This document shows, piece after piece, positions 25,809 through 35,001 of a DNA stretch of 64,000 bases; the stretch's first letter is position 1, and each line of letters starts with the position of its first letter. The notes beneath the pieces were generated by a model that was not told where the DNA came from, did not search any database, and saw only the letters and a list, made by a program, of their open reading frames with translations. The stretch comes from Hwanghaeella sp964350445. Its GTDB lineage: Bacteria; Pseudomonadota; Alphaproteobacteria; UBA8366; Aestuariispiraceae. The position numbers and the translations under genes are program-made. Location of the stretch: NCBI GenBank assembly GCA_964350445.1, contig CAYGKA010000001.1, positions 62,001 through 126,000 of the forward strand, written 5' to 3'.

Positions 25809-28030
25809 GCTTTCAAAGCGGCCAGTACGGGCTCGACGATGACACGCAAAGCCGTCGCTTCGTCCGTCAACAGCAATCCGTCCCGCCGCAACTTGTTCAG
25901 CACGTCATCCGCCGTGGCCGGGGCTTCCAATTCCAGCTTCCAGGCCAGGTAGGCGGCGGCCCCCGGCGGGACCTTGGCGGGGGAGAGCAGGGGACGTGCT
26001 TCCCGCATGCGCTGGACGAAGCGCAGATAGGCTGCATGCAGCAGACCCGCTGAGAAATGCCTGTCGAGATGCGGATGTCCTGTCAGAAGCGCCATAACGC
26101 GCGGCAGGTGCCAGGGATAGTCCCCGATGTGTCCATGCCAGTCTTCGAGAAAGGCGTTGCCGGGAAGCACGCCGTTTTTCAGCGTGCAAAGGACGATCAT
26201 CGTCGCCGCGGCATGGTTTGCCGGGTCGATGGCCAAAACCTGATCCGCGCGCTCCATGGCCGCGTCGGTATGGCCGTCCGCCCAGGCGCGTTCCGCCCCG
26301 GCCATGCCCAAGGCGGCGCTCAGTAATCCCGCTTCGCTTGAAGGGCGTTGTTCGGCCCTCGCCGCGATTGCCATTTCATAAAATCGCCCCAGGGGCAGTC
26401 CCATCCGATTCAGGAAGACGGCGAGCCAGAAATCCGGCACGGCCAGACTATCCAGGTCCTGTTCCCTATAGATGCCCCGGTTTTGCCAGACCTCCTCGGC
26501 AGCGGCTTCGAAACCGGCCTTATCCCGGTTTGCCCAGGCTTCGGCGACGCGCAGGAAGGCGCCGGTGACGTCCCGCTGCAGCACCGGCGGGCGTGCCGTG
26601 GGGGGTGTCAGGGGAGTGAACGCGCCGTCCTCGGTCAGCCAATCCGTGGGTGGGGTCGCATCGGCCCGTGCCCTTATGGCCAATGCCGCATAGGCCGTGT
26701 GCCGGCTGGCCGCCGCATCGTGGGTATCGGGGCTTGGGAAACCCCGGACCGTAAACCAATCCAGCGGCGGCTCGATGCAACGGGGCCGGGGGGCGAGGGG
26801 CCCGGCATGCTTGATCAGAAGGGCTTGGAATGCCGCAAATTTAAGCCAGCGCTCTTCCGCTTTCGGTGCGCCGGGGGAGAGCGCGGAGAGACGGTCGCGG
26901 ATGGCCACCTTGCGGGGATTGAGCCGCCCTGCGTAGTCGCGGTATCGCGCAAGATGGCCGGCGATGTCATCGCCGATATGCTCGGGCCGATAGGTGAAAA
27001 CGCCCCAATCCTCTCCGGGAAAGTAGTCCAGTACGCCCGAATCCTCTTCGCAGAGCACGAAGGCGCCGCATTCCAGGGCCTGCATGGCACGGGTGCTGAA
27101 ACTACCCGGCGCACGGACCGACACTAAGGCGAAACGGGCGGCGAGCAGTCCCGCCGCATAGGCCGGCAGGGGCCGTGTGCCGTCGAACAACTCAATCCTG
27201 AACGGTTCGGGGATTTGGCTGACGGCAAAGAACCGCGCCGGCTTCTCATGATAGATCGGCGTACCGAAGGAACCGGTGAAAAACAGGTCGGTCGTTCGGG
27301 CGTTGTCCGAGGGTGGCCGGAATTCGGCGAGCGAGGGGTGAAAGGCGGACAAGCCGCCGAACAGCGGGGCGCTGACGGTTTCGACGCTGGTGATCGCGTT
27401 GAGGGAGGAAGCTTGGCCTGATGTCCCGGCGATCGCCCGGTCGTATCGCCGCACGGGGGACAGGCCCGTCAGCACATGCACGTCGGGGTCGGTCAGGTGG
27501 ATCAGATACGGAACCTGGCGGTTTCCCGGCCGGTGCGGGGGCGGACCGGCGAAATCGAAACTGAACAGGAAGGCGGATTCTGAAAGCGCTTGGTCCAGTG
27601 ACGCTTCGTCGCAACCGTCCAGATCGAAATCGCATTCCTGTCCGCCCGAACCGATTGTGGTGACGGCGAACCCCTCCGCCTGCTTGCATGACGTCAACAG
27701 CGGCGCGCGGGCCGATTGGAACAGGCAGGGGATCGGACTGCCGGACAGCATCGCCTCGAATGCCGTCGCCAGGCGGTCGTCTTGCCGGCTGCCCAGCACC
27801 GCGCGTGCGTCATTCCCCTTGCCGGCCAGCCAATGGCCGAAGGCGATGACCGCCGCCGTTTCGGACAGGACATTGGGCGATGCAGGGTCTATCCCGGACA
27901 CAAGGGGTAGTCCGTCCAGCGTGTTGCCGATCATGATCAACGCAAGACCCTTCAACACCGGATCGGCGGCAAGCCGGGCGGCGGCCTGATAGTCGCCGCG
28001 GTCGAAGGCGTCCTGGGCAGGACTGTTCAC
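25805..28030 (-). CDS. Large CgeB-like glycosyltransferase with helical-repeat tail
   Basis: A 741-aa protein. A GT-B-like domain occupies about residues 60-400: TTDLFFTGSFGTPIYHEKP, FSTRAMQALECGAFVLCEED, and a downstream D-D-I-A-x-H segment of the Glyco_trans_1_2 type. Residues about 500-741 are alpha-helical and TPR-like (ERADQVLAIDPANHAAATMI). It starts with GTG 28030 overlapping the stop of the nucleotidyltransferase (GTGA) and is the last gene of the operon running from 31720. It probably transfers the sugar made by the upstream enzymes; the acceptor is unknown. Confidence 0.75.
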   Translation of the reverse strand: MNSPAQDAFDRGDYQAAARLAADPVLKGLALIMIGNTLDGLPLVSGIDPASPNVLSETAAVIAFGHWLAGKGNDARAVLGSRQDDRLATAFEAMLSGSPIPCLFQSARAPLLTSCKQAEGFAVTTIGSGGQECDFDLDGCDEASLDQALSESAFLFSFDFAGPPPHRPGNRQVPYLIHLTDPDVHVLTGLSPVRRYDRAIAGTSGQASSLNAITSVETVSAPLFGGLSAFHPSLAEFRPPSDNARTTDLFFTGSFGTPIYHEKPARFFAVSQIPEPFRIELFDGTRPLPAYAAGLLAARFALVSVRAPGSFSTRAMQALECGAFVLCEEDSGVLDYFPGEDWGVFTYRPEHIGDDIAGHLARYRDYAGRLNPRKVAIRDRLSALSPGAPKAEERWLKFAAFQALLIKHAGPLAPRPRCIEPPLDWFTVRGFPSPDTHDAAASRHTAYAALAIRARADATPPTDWLTEDGAFTPLTPPTARPPVLQRDVTGAFLRVAEAWANRDKAGFEAAAEEVWQNRGIYREQDLDSLAVPDFWLAVFLNRMGLPLGRFYEMAIAARAEQRPSSEAGLLSAALGMAGAERAWADGHTDAAMERADQVLAIDPANHAAATMIVLCTLKNGVLPGNAFLEDWHGHIGDYPWHLPRVMALLTGHPHLDRHFSAGLLHAAYLRFVQRMREARPLLSPAKVPPGAAAYLAWKLELEAPATADDVLNKLRRDGLLLTDEATALRVIVEPVLAALKA

Positions 28031-28746
28031 TTCCGGCTATCCGCGATGAAGACGGGGGCGTTGGCGAGGGATTCCGGCGTACCAATATCCAGAAGCGGCG
28101 CGGTGACGGGAAAATCCGCGACGAACCCCTGCACTATCCAGCCCGGCAGCATCTCGCGCTCCAGCGACAGTTCGGTTTCGGCCGGCCAGTCACCGTCGAA
28201 GACTGTCCGGTCGAACAGATAGACCCCGGCATTGATCCGACCTGGCCCGGTACCGGTTTTTTCGCCGAAGCGGGTGACCCGCCCGTCAACGCTTTCGACC
28301 GTTCCGAACCGGCTCGCGTCCTCGGCATCCGTGGTCAGCATGGTTGCGCCGGGCGCATCATGGACGTCCTTGTGCCGTGCCAACATCGCGGACGCATTGA
28401 AATCGATCAGGCTGTCGCCGTTGATGACGAAGAAGCGCGGGCCGCGCACGGGGCTGAGCGCGTTGAGAATGGCGCCGCCGGTGCCAAGCGGGCGGTCTTC
28501 AAGCGACGCCGTAACTCTCAAATCCGCGATATCCGCCCGGACCAGATAATCGATGACCTTGTCCGCCATCACTCCCAGGCAGAAATGGACCTGGGTGAAC
28601 CCCTGGCGTAAAAGCCGGGCGAGCAGGATGTCCATGAACGGGTCGCCGCCGACAGGGGCGAGAATCTTCGGCATGTCGGGCAGCACGCCGCCCAGCCGCG
28701 TCGCCTTGCCGCCGGCCAGGATGAGGACGGGCGGAAGTGCGGTCAT
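28027..28746 (-). CDS. hddC: Sugar-1-phosphate nucleotidyltransferase, HddC-like
   Basis: A 239-aa nucleotidyltransferase of the kind that makes GDP-D-glycero-alpha-D-manno-heptose or a similar NDP-sugar. The signature LILAGGKATRLGGVLPDMPK (about residues 6-25) and the metal-binding VINGDSLID are intact. ILAPVGGDPFMDILL and PLGTGGAI match the HddC/GlmU N-domain pattern. With the HddA-like kinase at 14 kb it could complete a GDP-heptose branch, but isomerase GmhA and phosphatase GmhB are not in the window. I chose ATG 28746 over an in-frame start at 28767. Confidence 0.8.
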   Translation of the reverse strand: MTALPPVLILAGGKATRLGGVLPDMPKILAPVGGDPFMDILLARLLRQGFTQVHFCLGVMADKVIDYLVRADIADLRVTASLEDRPLGTGGAILNALSPVRGPRFFVINGDSLIDFNASAMLARHKDVHDAPGATMLTTDAEDASRFGTVESVDGRVTRFGEKTGTGPGRINAGVYLFDRTVFDGDWPAETELSLEREMLPGWIVQGFVADFPVTAPLLDIGTPESLANAPVFIADSRK

Positions 28747-28776
28747 GAAACCACCCGGCGCTGCCAATCGCGGCGG

Positions 28777-29721
28777 CTAGACATTGGTGAACCGTTTCGC
28801 GGATATCATCCGGTATCCCATGATCAGTTCCGCAATCCCTTTTTCCAGGCTGAAGGCGGGGGCGTAGCCGGTCGCTTCGATTTTCGCGTTGGAGACAAGA
28901 TAGTCGCGCTTGTCCGGGTCCTCGCCGACCGGCGCTTCCAGGATCTGCATGGCGGGAACCTGTTCCTTTATCTTCTCGCACAGTTCGCGCTTTGTCAGGT
29001 TGGCGTCCGATAGACCGACATTGAAGACGTTGTCGCGCAGTTGATCGAAATTCACCAAACCGTGCAGAAACGCGCGCGCCACGTCGCGGACATGAATGTA
29101 GTTGCGCCGGAAATGCGCCTCGAACAGCACGATGGAGCGGTCGGTGACGGCACGGTGGACGAAATCGTTCACCAACAGGTCTAGGCGCATGCGCGGCGAC
29201 ATGCCGAAGACTGTGGCCAGCCGGAAGGATATCGCGTTCCCGCGGGCCAGAACCGCGGCTTCCGCCTCCACCTTCGTGCGCCCGTAGAGGGAAATCGGAT
29301 TGAGCGGGCTTTCCTCCGTGCAGTATCCGTCCTGCGCGCCGATCCCGTAGCCGGAATTGGTGATCGGCATCAGGACGCGCTGGTCCTGACCCAGCAGTGT
29401 CAGCATCGTCTCTATGGCGGTCTGGTTCACGGCAAGGGCGGCTTGCGGGTCCCGGTCGCAGAGCGGCGCGCCGACCAGCGCGGCCAGCGGGATGATGGTG
29501 TCATGCCGGGTATAGAGCGGCTTCATCACGTCGGTATCCCGCACATCGGCGCGTATGACCGCGAAAGCCGGATTGGCACAGAGATGGGCGAGGGACGGGA
29601 TGCCGTGCGCGAAGCTGTCGACGGCAGTGACCGCATGGCCCGCATTCAACAGGTGTTCGCACAGCACCGCGCCCAGGTATCCCGCCGCTCCGGTTACGAG
29701 GATCTTCTGCCCATCCGCCAT
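28777..29721 (-). CDS. NAD-dependent epimerase/dehydratase
   Basis: A 314-aa extended SDR acting on nucleotide sugars. It shows the NAD loop VTGAAGYLGAVL at residues about 9-20, the catalytic Tyr-x-x-x-Lys in SLYGRTK, and HFRRNYIHVRDVARAF, the usual substrate-side element. The specific reaction (4,6-dehydratase, 3,5- or 4-epimerase) cannot be told apart from motifs alone. It is third in the minus-strand operon, 30 bases before the HddC-like gene. Confidence 0.85.
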   Translation of the reverse strand: MADGQKILVTGAAGYLGAVLCEHLLNAGHAVTAVDSFAHGIPSLAHLCANPAFAVIRADVRDTDVMKPLYTRHDTIIPLAALVGAPLCDRDPQAALAVNQTAIETMLTLLGQDQRVLMPITNSGYGIGAQDGYCTEESPLNPISLYGRTKVEAEAAVLARGNAISFRLATVFGMSPRMRLDLLVNDFVHRAVTDRSIVLFEAHFRRNYIHVRDVARAFLHGLVNFDQLRDNVFNVGLSDANLTKRELCEKIKEQVPAMQILEAPVGEDPDKRDYLVSNAKIEATGYAPAFSLEKGIAELIMGYRMISAKRFTNV

Positions 29722-29748
29722 CAGTCGTTCCGCCTTTTTTGGTTTTGC

Positions 29749-30930
29749 CTATCGCGCGGTGCGGTCCAGCACGTCACGCAGGCGGTGGACCTGACCGGTC
29801 AGGTCCAATGGATGATTGCCTACAAAGAATCCCCGGTCATGGGCAATATTCGCGTTCGGCAAGTCGTCGTGACAGCTATGGTCAAAATGCTGGATAACCT
29901 CGTGCCTTGGATAGCATCCCCCGGTGATGATCCGGAAGCCGATTTGATTTTCCGCTAAGGCGTCGAAGATGCGCTTTCGGTCCAGCTCCAACTCAGGGTT
30001 CAGGATCAGTGTGAAGCTGAAGGCCGACGAGCGCCCTTCCTTTTCACGCTGGATGATGAATCGGTCGTCGCCGCTGAAGAGGGATTTGAAAAGATCCCAG
30101 TTGCGGCGGCGCTGCGCCGTCATTTCTGGCAGTTTCTCCAATTGTACCAGGCCGACGGCGCCGCTGAATTCCAGCGGCCGCACGTTATAGCCGGGCAGGA
30201 TGAAGCGATAGGCCTCGAACAGGTCGTCGTCGCCGCGCGTCACCAATTCGTTGTCGTCCGGCAGGTCGCGCGTCCAGCCATGCGCCCGCAGCGACCGGCA
30301 CAGATGGGCCAGTTCCCGGTCGTTTGTCATGATCATCCCGCCCTCCATGGTCGAGATATGGTGCGAGAAGAAGAAACTGGCGGTGGAGATGTCGCCGAAC
30401 GTGCCGGCCGGTCTGCCGCCGATATCCGCATCCAGGCTTTCGCAATTGTCCTCCATGAAGATCAACCCGCGGTCATCGGCCAGTTTCTGCATTTGGGAGA
30501 GCGCGGCCGGGTTCCCAAGGATGCTGACCGCCATGATCATCTTGGTCGCGGGGGTGATTGCGTCTTCCAGTTTCGCCATGTCCACGTTCAGCGTATCCAG
30601 TTCGACATCGACGAACCGCGTCTTCAAACCGTATTGCTGCAGCGGCGTATAGGTCGTGGTCCAGGAGATGGCCGGGACGAGGACTTCGTCTCCCGGTTTC
30701 AGCGCAGGCCCTTGCTTGCGGAAGGTCAACGCCGCGGTGGAAAGCAGGTTCGCGGACGAACCGGAATTGGTCATGACCGCGTAATCCATGCCGAAATAGG
30801 CTGCGAAAGCCGACTCGAACGCCATCACCTTTTCGCCCATGGTGAACATGCCGCTGTCGATCACGGCCTGCATGGCGTCAATTTCCTGCTGGTCCCAACT
30901 GGTTGCGGCCAGGGCAAAGGGCTCGGTCAT
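29749..30930 (-). CDS. DegT/DnrJ/EryC1-fold PLP enzyme with His replacing the catalytic Lys (ColD-like 3-dehydratase)
   Basis: A 393-aa member of the sugar aminotransferase family. At the Schiff-base position the sequence reads FSHHISTMEGG, with His190 where aminotransferases have Lys. The same swap in ColD and in the E1/RfbH 3-dehydrases converts the fold into a 3-deoxygenating dehydratase for 4-keto-6-deoxysugars. The four-cysteine Fe-S cluster of RfbH is absent, so the ColD type fits better. The rest of the PLP pocket (MEDNCESLDADIGG, LPGYNVRPLEFSGAVGLVQL) is conserved. I chose ATG 30930 over an open extension to 31020. The substrate is inferred only. Confidence 0.82.
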   Translation of the reverse strand: MTEPFALAATSWDQQEIDAMQAVIDSGMFTMGEKVMAFESAFAAYFGMDYAVMTNSGSSANLLSTAALTFRKQGPALKPGDEVLVPAISWTTTYTPLQQYGLKTRFVDVELDTLNVDMAKLEDAITPATKMIMAVSILGNPAALSQMQKLADDRGLIFMEDNCESLDADIGGRPAGTFGDISTASFFFSHHISTMEGGMIMTNDRELAHLCRSLRAHGWTRDLPDDNELVTRGDDDLFEAYRFILPGYNVRPLEFSGAVGLVQLEKLPEMTAQRRRNWDLFKSLFSGDDRFIIQREKEGRSSAFSFTLILNPELELDRKRIFDALAENQIGFRIITGGCYPRHEVIQHFDHSCHDDLPNANIAHDRGFFVGNHPLDLTGQVHRLRDVLDRTAR

Positions 30931-30976
30931 TGTGCGGGTCTCCGAAGGGGCAGTGGGAATACAGGTTTCACTAAGG

Positions 30977-31720
30977 TCATCCCCCGGCGCGGCGGGATGG
31001 TTTTTGGGCGACGCCGGCATTGATTTCGGCCAGCGACGGGTCGTCCTCCATCAACTGGACGACATCCCGCCAGGAGAAATCCAGTTTTCCCTCCGGCAGT
31101 CGCGCCAACAGGGCGGCTATCAGGTTCAGGTCGCTTTGCTCGTCAACGCACCAGCGGTATTGCGCCGCCGGGGTTTCGGTTTCCAGCTGCTGCCAACCGA
31201 ACCGGTCCGGGTTGCGGTAAAGATACGGGGTCACGTGTTCCCGCTCGTAAGGGTCTTTGGCCTCGTCGAAGGCTTGGGCCAGCGCCGCGAACCGCATCAC
31301 CTCCACATCCAACCCGCGCGGGAAATGCGCCAGACTTAGGTTCATGTACTGAATATCCGCGGGCGCGTCCTTCAGGGACCGCACCGCGTAATCCACCAGG
31401 CCGGGATCGATCAAGGGGCAGTCCGCAGTCACCCGAACGACGATGTCCGGATCGTGTTTCACCGCGCATTCGAAGAATCGGGTCAGCACGTCCTCCACCG
31501 GGCCGCGATGGCAGGGAACACCGAGAGACGCGGTAAAAAGCTCGATCGCATCGTCTTCCATCAAATGCGTCGTGGCGATGGCGACCGTGTCGACCTCGGC
31601 CGACAATTGCAGGCGGCGCAAGTGATAGAACAGCATCGGCTCGCCTTGGATCGGCAACAGCACCTTTGCGGGCAACCGGCTGGAGCCCAGGCGCGCTTGG
31701 GAGATACAGACTGTCTTCAT
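30977..31720 (-). CDS. SpsF/NeuA-type cytidylyltransferase family protein
   Basis: A 247-aa nucleotidyltransferase of the CTP_transf_3 family, which activates sialic-like or other surface sugars as CMP/CDP derivatives. The N-terminal ISQARLGSSRLPAKVL loop binds the nucleotide; VVRVTADCPLIDP carries the metal-binding Asp; EREHVTPYLYRNPDRF is typical of the SpsF group. It is the first gene of the operon that runs to 25805. The substrate is not determined; together with the PLP and epimerase genes it points to surface glycan synthesis. Confidence 0.85.
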   Translation of the reverse strand: MKTVCISQARLGSSRLPAKVLLPIQGEPMLFYHLRRLQLSAEVDTVAIATTHLMEDDAIELFTASLGVPCHRGPVEDVLTRFFECAVKHDPDIVVRVTADCPLIDPGLVDYAVRSLKDAPADIQYMNLSLAHFPRGLDVEVMRFAALAQAFDEAKDPYEREHVTPYLYRNPDRFGWQQLETETPAAQYRWCVDEQSDLNLIAALLARLPEGKLDFSWRDVVQLMEDDPSLAEINAGVAQKPSRRAGG

Positions 31721-31955
31721 CGATGCGCCGGTCCGGTCCTTCTAGACGCGTTCTTCCAAATTTTATCCGATTCCGGTGCAAACACCGGCCCAAGCGTTAA
31801 CTTAAGGGCCGGGAAAAGCCAATCGCCCCGAAAAAATAGATTGCCGGGATAGTTGTCTGGACGGGGTGGGGCGAACCGGACAGAGTCGGGGTGAAACCGG
31901 CACGGCTTTCGCAAGCGGTGTACCGGGACGTTTCTTGAGCATTTGCGAGGGCTGA
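31721..31955. promoter_or_regulatory. Divergent promoter region of the SpsF operon and radical SAM gene
   Basis: A 235-base gap between divergent genes that must contain both promoters. It includes an AT-richer core around 31797-31810 (GTTAACTTAAG) and 31830-31850. No regulator site could be assigned. Confidence 0.4.
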
Positions 31956-33479
31956 ATGGCCGGACTGGACCTGCTGCTGATCAACCCGCCCGGGAAGATG
32001 GAAATCTACCAGAATTTGGGCGCGGGCCTGGCGGCTGTGGAACCGCCTGTCTGGGCGGGCCTGCTGGCGGAGCATGCGCGGCGTCGGGGCTATGCCGTCG
32101 CCCTGCTGGATGCGGAGGCCGAGGCCCTGACCCATGAACAGACCGGCGCCCGCGCGGCTGAGTTGGACGCCGCCCTGACCCTTTTTGTGGTTTATGGCCA
32201 GCAGCCCAGCGCCTCGACCCAATGCATGCCGGGAGCACGGAAATCTGCGACCGCCTTCCGCGCGCAGTCGGACCGCCCGGCGGCGATGATGGGCACCCAT
32301 TGCGCAGCCCTGCCGGAACGGACGCTGCGGGAAGAGCCGGTCGATTTCGTCTTCTCGGGCGAGGGACCCGCGACGCTGGACGCGCTGCTGGCCCATCTGG
32401 TGCATGGCAAGGGCGCGCTCGATGCGGTTCCGGGCCTCGTCCGCTGGGACGGCGAGCGTGTCGTCGCCGGCGCGCCCTCACCGAACGCGGCGGATCTCGA
32501 CGCTGACCTGCCGCGCCAGGCGCTCGACCTGCTGGATATGACCAAATACCGGGCCCATAACTGGCACGCATTCAATGATCTGGCGCATCGTGAGAAATAC
32601 GCTTCCCTTCAAACCAGCCTAGGCTGCAGCTTCAAATGTTCTTTCTGCTGCATCAACGCGCCCTTCGGCGGGCCGGGCATGCGCTATTGGTCTGTCGATA
32701 CGGTGATGGCCCAGATCGACGAGATGGTGACTAAATACGGCGTGCGCCATATCAAGGTGCCGGATGAGATGTTCGTCCTGAACCGGCGGCACGTCTCGGA
32801 CCTTTGTGACGCGCTGATTGAACGTGATTACGGCCTGAATTTCTGGGCCTATGCGCGGATCGACACGCTGCACCCCGATTTGCTCGGTAAGTTGAAAAAG
32901 GCAGGGTTCAACTGGCTCTGCCTGGGGATCGAGTCCGGCAGCAAGCATGTCCGCGATGGGGTCACCAAGGGCCGTTTCGGCAATGTCGATATCGCTGATG
33001 CGGTCGCCAGGACGCAGGATCACGGCATCGCCGTCCTCGGCAACTACATCTTCGGCCTGCCGGACGACACCATGGACAGTATGCGGGAGACGCTGGACCT
33101 CGCGCTTGAGCTCAATACGGAATGGGCGAATTTCTACTGCGCCATGGCCTATCCGGGCTCGGCCCTGCACACCCAGGCGAAAGCGGCGGGTCTACCGCTG
33201 CCCGACGATGAGGGCGGTCCCGGCTGGATCGGCTATTCCCAGCATGCCTATGACTGCATGCCCCTGCCGACCGAAGCGCTTCCGGCGGAACAGGTTCTGG
33301 CCTTTCGGGATCAGGCTTTCATCGACTATTTCGACCGGGCCGATTTTCAGCGGATGGTCGGCGACATGTTCGGGGAGGGCGCGGCGCAGAACGTCCGCGA
33401 CATGCTGAAAATGACGCTGCCGCGCCGGCACCACACGGAACCGGGCTGGATGACCCGGCTGCAGAAGGAACCGGTCTAG
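31956..33479 (+). CDS. B12-binding-domain radical SAM protein
   Basis: A 507-aa radical SAM enzyme. An N-terminal cobalamin-type domain (LLLINPPGK, DFVFSGEGPATL) precedes the radical SAM barrel with the canonical CX3CX2C cluster at Cys224, Cys228 and Cys231 (LGCSFKCSFCC). AYARIDTLHPDLLGKLKKAG and NYIFGLPDDTMDSM are normal core elements. It is transcribed away from the SpsF operon and converges on hemN, four bases apart. Such enzymes in polysaccharide loci often methylate or rearrange sugars; the substrate here is unknown. Composition matches the high-GC chromosome. Confidence 0.82.
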   Translation: MAGLDLLLINPPGKMEIYQNLGAGLAAVEPPVWAGLLAEHARRRGYAVALLDAEAEALTHEQTGARAAELDAALTLFVVYGQQPSASTQCMPGARKSATAFRAQSDRPAAMMGTHCAALPERTLREEPVDFVFSGEGPATLDALLAHLVHGKGALDAVPGLVRWDGERVVAGAPSPNAADLDADLPRQALDLLDMTKYRAHNWHAFNDLAHREKYASLQTSLGCSFKCSFCCINAPFGGPGMRYWSVDTVMAQIDEMVTKYGVRHIKVPDEMFVLNRRHVSDLCDALIERDYGLNFWAYARIDTLHPDLLGKLKKAGFNWLCLGIESGSKHVRDGVTKGRFGNVDIADAVARTQDHGIAVLGNYIFGLPDDTMDSMRETLDLALELNTEWANFYCAMAYPGSALHTQAKAAGLPLPDDEGGPGWIGYSQHAYDCMPLPTEALPAEQVLAFRDQAFIDYFDRADFQRMVGDMFGEGAAQNVRDMLKMTLPRRHHTEPGWMTRLQKEPV

Positions 33480-33482
33480 GTC

Positions 33483-34832
33483 CTAAACCGCCACCGAATG
33501 GCGGGCGGCGCGGGTCGCGAGATAGGCGTCGAAGACCGCGGCGACGGCGCGCACCAGTGGCTTGCCCGCTTCCGTCACCCGCAAAACAGGTCCGTCCAAC
33601 GTGACCAACCCATCCCGTTCCATACCGGCCAAGTCCGCCAATTCCCGGTCGAAACTGCCGGGCACGGCATTGAAGCGCCGCATCGCGGCGTCCAGGTCGG
33701 CATGGCCGCGGCACATCAATTCCTCGATTACATGCCCGCGCAATATGTCGTCGCCCTGGAAAGCGTGGCCTTTCGCAATCGGCAGGATTCCGGACTGCAC
33801 AGACCGTGCCCAGGCCCCGGTCTCCGCGATGTTCTGGACATAGCCGGACGGCGTACGGCCGATGGAGGTCGCGCCGACGCCGAGCAGTGTCTGTGCCTTG
33901 TCGGTCGTATAGCCTTGGAAGTTCCGCCGCAGCGTGCCTTTCCGCGCGGCTATGGCAAGGTCGTCATGGGGCAGGGCGAAATGGTCCAGGCCGATGGCCT
34001 CGTAACCCGCCGCCTGAATCAGCTTGGCCGCTGCCGTCGCCTGATCGATGCGTTCCTGTGCGCCGGGCAAGGCGGCTTCGTCGATCAAGCGCTGCTTCTT
34101 GGCCATCCAGGGCACATGGGCGTAGCCGAACAGCGCCAACCTGTCCGGCTTCAGGGCCGCGCAGGCGGCGATCGTCGCGCGCAATGTTTCCACGGTTTGG
34201 TACGGCAGGCCGTAGATCAGGTCGAAGTTGATTCCGGTGACGCCCGCTTCCCGCAGGCCCCTGACGGCGGAAACGACCATTTCCTCAGGTTGGATTCGGT
34301 TGATGGCCTTTTGAACCTTGGCGTCGAATTCCTGGATGCCGAAACTGGCGCGGGTGAATCCCAGTGCGCCGATCCGCTCTATCATCTCCGGCGTCAGGGT
34401 GCGCGGATCGGATTCGATGGCCAGTTCCGCGCCCTCGTTGACCGTGAAATGCGTGCGCACCGTATCCATCACCCGTTCCAGGTCGTCAGGCGTCAGCGCC
34501 GTCGGCGTGCCGCCGCCGAAATGCAGGTGCGACAGGCCGACCCGGCCGGGCAGGTGTTCGGCGACGAGTTCCAGTTCCTGGATCAACGTCTCCACATACT
34601 CGGCGACCGGTTCGTAACGCGACGCCAGTTTCATGTTGCAGCCGCAATACCAGCAAAGCTTTCGGCAGAACGGGACATGCAGATAGAGGGACACCGGCTC
34701 AGCAGGGTTCAGCGCTTCCAGCCAACCGGCATATCCGTGCCCGCCGATGCCCGTATCGAAATGCGGCACAGTGGGATAGCTGGTGTAACGCGGTACCGCC
34801 AGGGAGGCGTATTTCTGAAACATCGGAGGCAT
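33483..34832 (-). CDS. hemN: Oxygen-independent coproporphyrinogen III oxidase
   Basis: A 449-aa radical SAM enzyme that decarboxylates coproporphyrinogen III in heme synthesis when oxygen is scarce. The HemN-specific cluster CX3CX2CXC is at Cys56, Cys60, Cys63 and Cys65 (FCRKLCWYCGC). The N-terminal VPRYTSYPTVPHF and the substrate-side FQGYTT are both present, which separates true HemN from HemW. The frame opens upstream to 34895, but ATG 34832 places the FNR box 72 bases upstream; the longer start would put the box nearly on the ribosome site. Confidence 0.93.
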   Translation of the reverse strand: MPPMFQKYASLAVPRYTSYPTVPHFDTGIGGHGYAGWLEALNPAEPVSLYLHVPFCRKLCWYCGCNMKLASRYEPVAEYVETLIQELELVAEHLPGRVGLSHLHFGGGTPTALTPDDLERVMDTVRTHFTVNEGAELAIESDPRTLTPEMIERIGALGFTRASFGIQEFDAKVQKAINRIQPEEMVVSAVRGLREAGVTGINFDLIYGLPYQTVETLRATIAACAALKPDRLALFGYAHVPWMAKKQRLIDEAALPGAQERIDQATAAAKLIQAAGYEAIGLDHFALPHDDLAIAARKGTLRRNFQGYTTDKAQTLLGVGATSIGRTPSGYVQNIAETGAWARSVQSGILPIAKGHAFQGDDILRGHVIEELMCRGHADLDAAMRRFNAVPGSFDRELADLAGMERDGLVTLDGPVLRVTEAGKPLVRAVAAVFDAYLATRAARHSVAV

Positions 34833-34903
34833 GCGACCCTCTTCCAACCAAAAGACCATGGCAATCACTCGGTCCTTGGTTCCATGCGCAGGCACTTCTG
34901 TCG

Positions 34904-34917
34904 TTGATCAGGATCAA
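34904..34917. promoter_or_regulatory. FNR/FixK-type box TTGATCAGGATCAA
   Basis: Exact match to the TTGAT-N4-ATCAA consensus of the CRP/FNR family oxygen regulators. It lies between divergent hemN and the rhodanese gene, 72 and 85 bases from their chosen starts, so one site could serve both under low oxygen. The regulator gene is not in the window. Confidence 0.85.
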
Positions 34918-35001
34918 GCCGGCACGGGGCCGGGGGCAGGGCATGGACCTTTCCGCGCCGGATGGCCTAGTCTGCGCGCAATGAAACGCGAAAGAGGGCG
35001 A

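Noticed and set aside
31797..31810. CtrA-like site GTTAACTTAAG
   Set aside because: The half sites are one base apart; the CtrA consensus needs seven between TTAA elements.
33498..34907. 469-aa plus-strand frame across hemN
   Set aside because: It covers hemN, whose radical SAM and HemN motifs are intact on the other strand; the frame has no recognisable motif.
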